Positions 62,535 to 64,000 of a stretch of DNA of 64,000 nucleotides are shown piece after piece. Origin of the DNA: Streptomyces fragilis (lineage in GTDB: Bacteria; Actinomycetota; Actinomycetes; Streptomycetales; Streptomycetaceae); assembly GCF_003112515.1 (NCBI RefSeq), contig NZ_BEVZ01000005.1, positions 372,001 through 436,000 of the forward strand. The letters are read 5' to 3'. Every line of letters starts with the position of its first letter. Positions within the stretch are counted from its first letter, which is position 1. The notes below the pieces were generated by a model. That model saw only the letters and a list, made by a program, of their open reading frames with translations, was not told the DNA's origin and searched no databases. The position numbers and the translations under genes are program-made.

Positions 62535-63533
62535 ATGCCCCTCCCGAAAGCAGAACTGCACCTCCACATAGAAGGCACCCTGGAGCCGGAGCTCGCCTTC
62601 GAGCTCGCCGCGCGCAACGGCGTGACGCTGCCGTACGCGTCCGTCGACGAGCTGCGCGCCGCCCAGGCCTTCGAGGACCTGCAGTCCTTCCTCGACCTGT
62701 ACTACGCCTGCATGGCAGTGCTGCGCACCGAGCGGGACTTCGAGGACCTCGCCGACGCCTACCTGCGCCGGGCCGCCGCCCAGGGCGTGCGGCACGCCGA
62801 GATCTTCTTCGACCCGCAGGCCCACCTGGCCCGCGGCGTGGAGATGGGCACCGTGGTGGAGGGCCTGGGGCGGGCACTGGCCGCGAGCGAGGAGAACCAC
62901 GGCGTCTCCACCCGGCTGATCATGTGCTTCCTGCGCGACGAGTCCGCCGGGTCCGCCATGGAGACCCTGGAGCTCGCCCGGCCGTACCTGGACCGGATCA
63001 CCGGGATCGGGCTGGACTCTGCCGAGGTGGGCCACCCGCCGGTGAAGTTTCGGGAGGTCTACGAAGCGGCCGCCGCCCTCGGCCTGCGCCGCGTCGCCCA
63101 CGCCGGCGAGGAGGGCCCCGCCTCCTACGTCACCGAAGCCCTGGACGTGCTCGGCGTCGAGCGCGTGGACCACGGTCTGCGCTGCATGGAGGACCCGGCG
63201 CTGGTGGAGCGGCTGGTGCGGGAGCGGATCCCGCTCACCCTGTGCCCGCTGTCCAACGTGCGGCTGCGGGCCGTCGACGTCCTGGAGGACCACCCGCTCC
63301 CGGCGATGATGGAGGCCGGGCTGCTGTGCACGGTCAACTCCGACGACCCCGCCTACTTCGGCGGCTACGCCGGCGACAACTTCGACGCCGTCCGCGACCG
63401 GCTCGGCCTGGACGAGGACCGGCTGCGCGAGCTCGCCCGCAACTCCTTCCTCGCCTCCTTCCTCGAGGACGACGAGGAGCGCCGCGCCCGCTACCTCGCC
63501 GAGGTCGAGGCGTACGAATTCCCCCGCCGCTGA
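62535..63533 (+). CDS. Adenosine/adenine deaminase family protein, probably adenine deaminase
   Basis: 332-residue amidohydrolase. Metal site HLHIEGTLEPEL (HxH), HAGEEG (His and catalytic Glu) and SDDPAYFGGY. IEGT in place of the LDGS/DGA-type loop, together with FFDPQAH, is the pattern of the adenine deaminase subgroup that databases often call adenosine deaminase. The likely reaction is adenine to hypoxanthine. It may be translated from a leaderless mRNA. Confidence 0.85.
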   Translation: MPLPKAELHLHIEGTLEPELAFELAARNGVTLPYASVDELRAAQAFEDLQSFLDLYYACMAVLRTERDFEDLADAYLRRAAAQGVRHAEIFFDPQAHLARGVEMGTVVEGLGRALAASEENHGVSTRLIMCFLRDESAGSAMETLELARPYLDRITGIGLDSAEVGHPPVKFREVYEAAAALGLRRVAHAGEEGPASYVTEALDVLGVERVDHGLRCMEDPALVERLVRERIPLTLCPLSNVRLRAVDVLEDHPLPAMMEAGLLCTVNSDDPAYFGGYAGDNFDAVRDRLGLDEDRLRELARNSFLASFLEDDEERRARYLAEVEAYEFPRR

Positions 63534-63560
63534 GCCGCACGGCACGCACGACGGCTCCGG

Positions 63561-63602
63561 CACGACGCACGACGGCCCCGGCACGACGCACGACGGCCCC
63601 GG
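63561..63602. repeat. Tandem 21-bp repeats after the deaminase
   Basis: Two exact units CACGACGCACGACGGCCCCGG (63561-63581, 63582-63602), preceded by a partial, slightly changed unit. The second unit runs into the terminator stem. Confidence 0.85.
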
Positions 63603-63629
63603 TACCGAGGAGCGGTACCGGGGCCGTCG
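63591..63629. terminator. Bidirectional terminator between deaminase and era
   Basis: Perfect 16-bp arms (63591-63606, 63614-63629) with a 7-nt GAGGAGC loop, between converging genes. Confidence 0.85.
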
Positions 63630-63647
63630 TCGCGTCCGCGGGAGCTG

Positions 63648-64000
63648 TCAGAAGCCCAGCTTGCGCAGCTGCTTGGGGTCGCGCTGCCAGTCCTTGGCGA
63701 CCTTGACGTGCAGGTCGAGGAAGACCGGGGTGCCCAGCAGCGCCTCGATCTGCTTGCGGGACTTGATCCCGACGTCCTTCAGGCGCTGGCCCTTGGGGCC
63801 GATGACGATGCCCTTCTGGCTGGAGCGCTCGATGTACAGGTTGGCGTGGATGTCCAGCAGCGGCTTGTCGGCCGGCCGGTCCTCGCGCGGCAGCATCTCC
63901 TCGACGACCACGGCGATGGAGTGCGGCAGTTCGTCGCGCACGCCCTCCAGGGCGGCCTCGCGGATCAGCTCCGCGATCATCACCTGCTCGGGCTCGTCGG
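63648..64000 (-). CDS. era: GTPase Era, C-terminal part (runs off the window)
   Basis: The visible ~117 residues are the end of Era, a 30S-assembly GTPase: EQVMIAELIREAALEGVRDELPHS, then the KH RNA-binding domain with GIVIGPKGQRLKDVGIKSR and the usual KDWQRDPKQLRKLGF end. The GTPase domain and start lie beyond position 64000. Confidence 0.95.
   Translation of the reverse strand, partial: DEPEQVMIAELIREAALEGVRDELPHSIAVVVEEMLPREDRPADKPLLDIHANLYIERSSQKGIVIGPKGQRLKDVGIKSRKQIEALLGTPVFLDLHVKVAKDWQRDPKQLRKLGF

Overview
The window is a high-GC actinobacterial chromosome segment, almost certainly from a Streptomyces species. The signs are third-position GC bias in every gene, frequent GTG starts, in-frame TTA codons that are almost absent, and gene order. 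It carries the conserved block rne - rplU - rpmA - obgE - proB - proA - nadD - LCP - rsfS - phosphatase - tRNA-Ala x2 - leuS - degV-like - comEA - comEC - holA - lepA/rpsT - hemW - hrcA - dnaJ - rsmE - HIT - era known from S. coelicolor. No transposase, integrase, CRISPR array or prophage gene was seen. The species cannot be named from the sequence alone.

Layout. 1-6.5 kb: the end of a Trp/Arg-rich repeat protein, a radical SAM-linked TIGR03936-type protein and a very large RNase E/G. 6.6-11.8 kb: a GT4 glycosyltransferase and a GT2-TagF fusion (minus strand), divergent from a GalE-type epimerase. 11.9-14.2 kb: rplU, rpmA, obgE. 14.5-22.4 kb: a CDP-ribitol synthase-like cytidylyltransferase/SDR fusion and two paralogous membrane-anchored TagF-like proteins, with a MarR-MFS pair between the paralogs. 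22.7-25.8 kb: proB, a small unknown gene, proA. 25.9-29.3 kb: two single-pass membrane proteins sharing an N-terminal VVFDE box, an M48 protease and a 53-residue membrane peptide. 29.4-33.4 kb: nadD, a degenerate LCP/LytR_C protein, rsfS and a histidine phosphatase. 33.5-37.5 kb: two identical tRNA-Ala(GGC) genes flanking a zinc-ribbon gene, then leuS behind a candidate leucine attenuator. 37.7-46.2 kb: an anchored coiled-coil-like protein, a DegV protein, comEA-comEC, a YceI protein behind a TTA-containing mini-ORF, a small acidic protein and holA. 46.3-52.9 kb: an acyl-CoA synthetase, lepA, rpsT, hemW and a truncated Uma2 remnant. 52.9-64 kb: a DUF3097 protein, an MBL hydrolase, CIRCE-hrcA-dnaJ, rsmE, a tricorn-like protease, a HIT protein, RNase Z, a probable adenine deaminase and the end of era.

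How it works together. Most genes are housekeeping: RNA decay, ribosome assembly, proline and NAD synthesis, leucyl-tRNA charging, DNA uptake and replication, heat-shock control. The accessory theme is a polyol-phosphate or glycosyl-phosphate wall polymer: CDP-polyol supply, TagF-type polymerases, glycosyltransferases and an LCP-family protein nearby. The most unusual regulatory signals are the TTA mini-ORF coupled to yceI, the leuS leader with competing hairpins, the AT-rich MarR operator and a pair of DnaA boxes before comEA.
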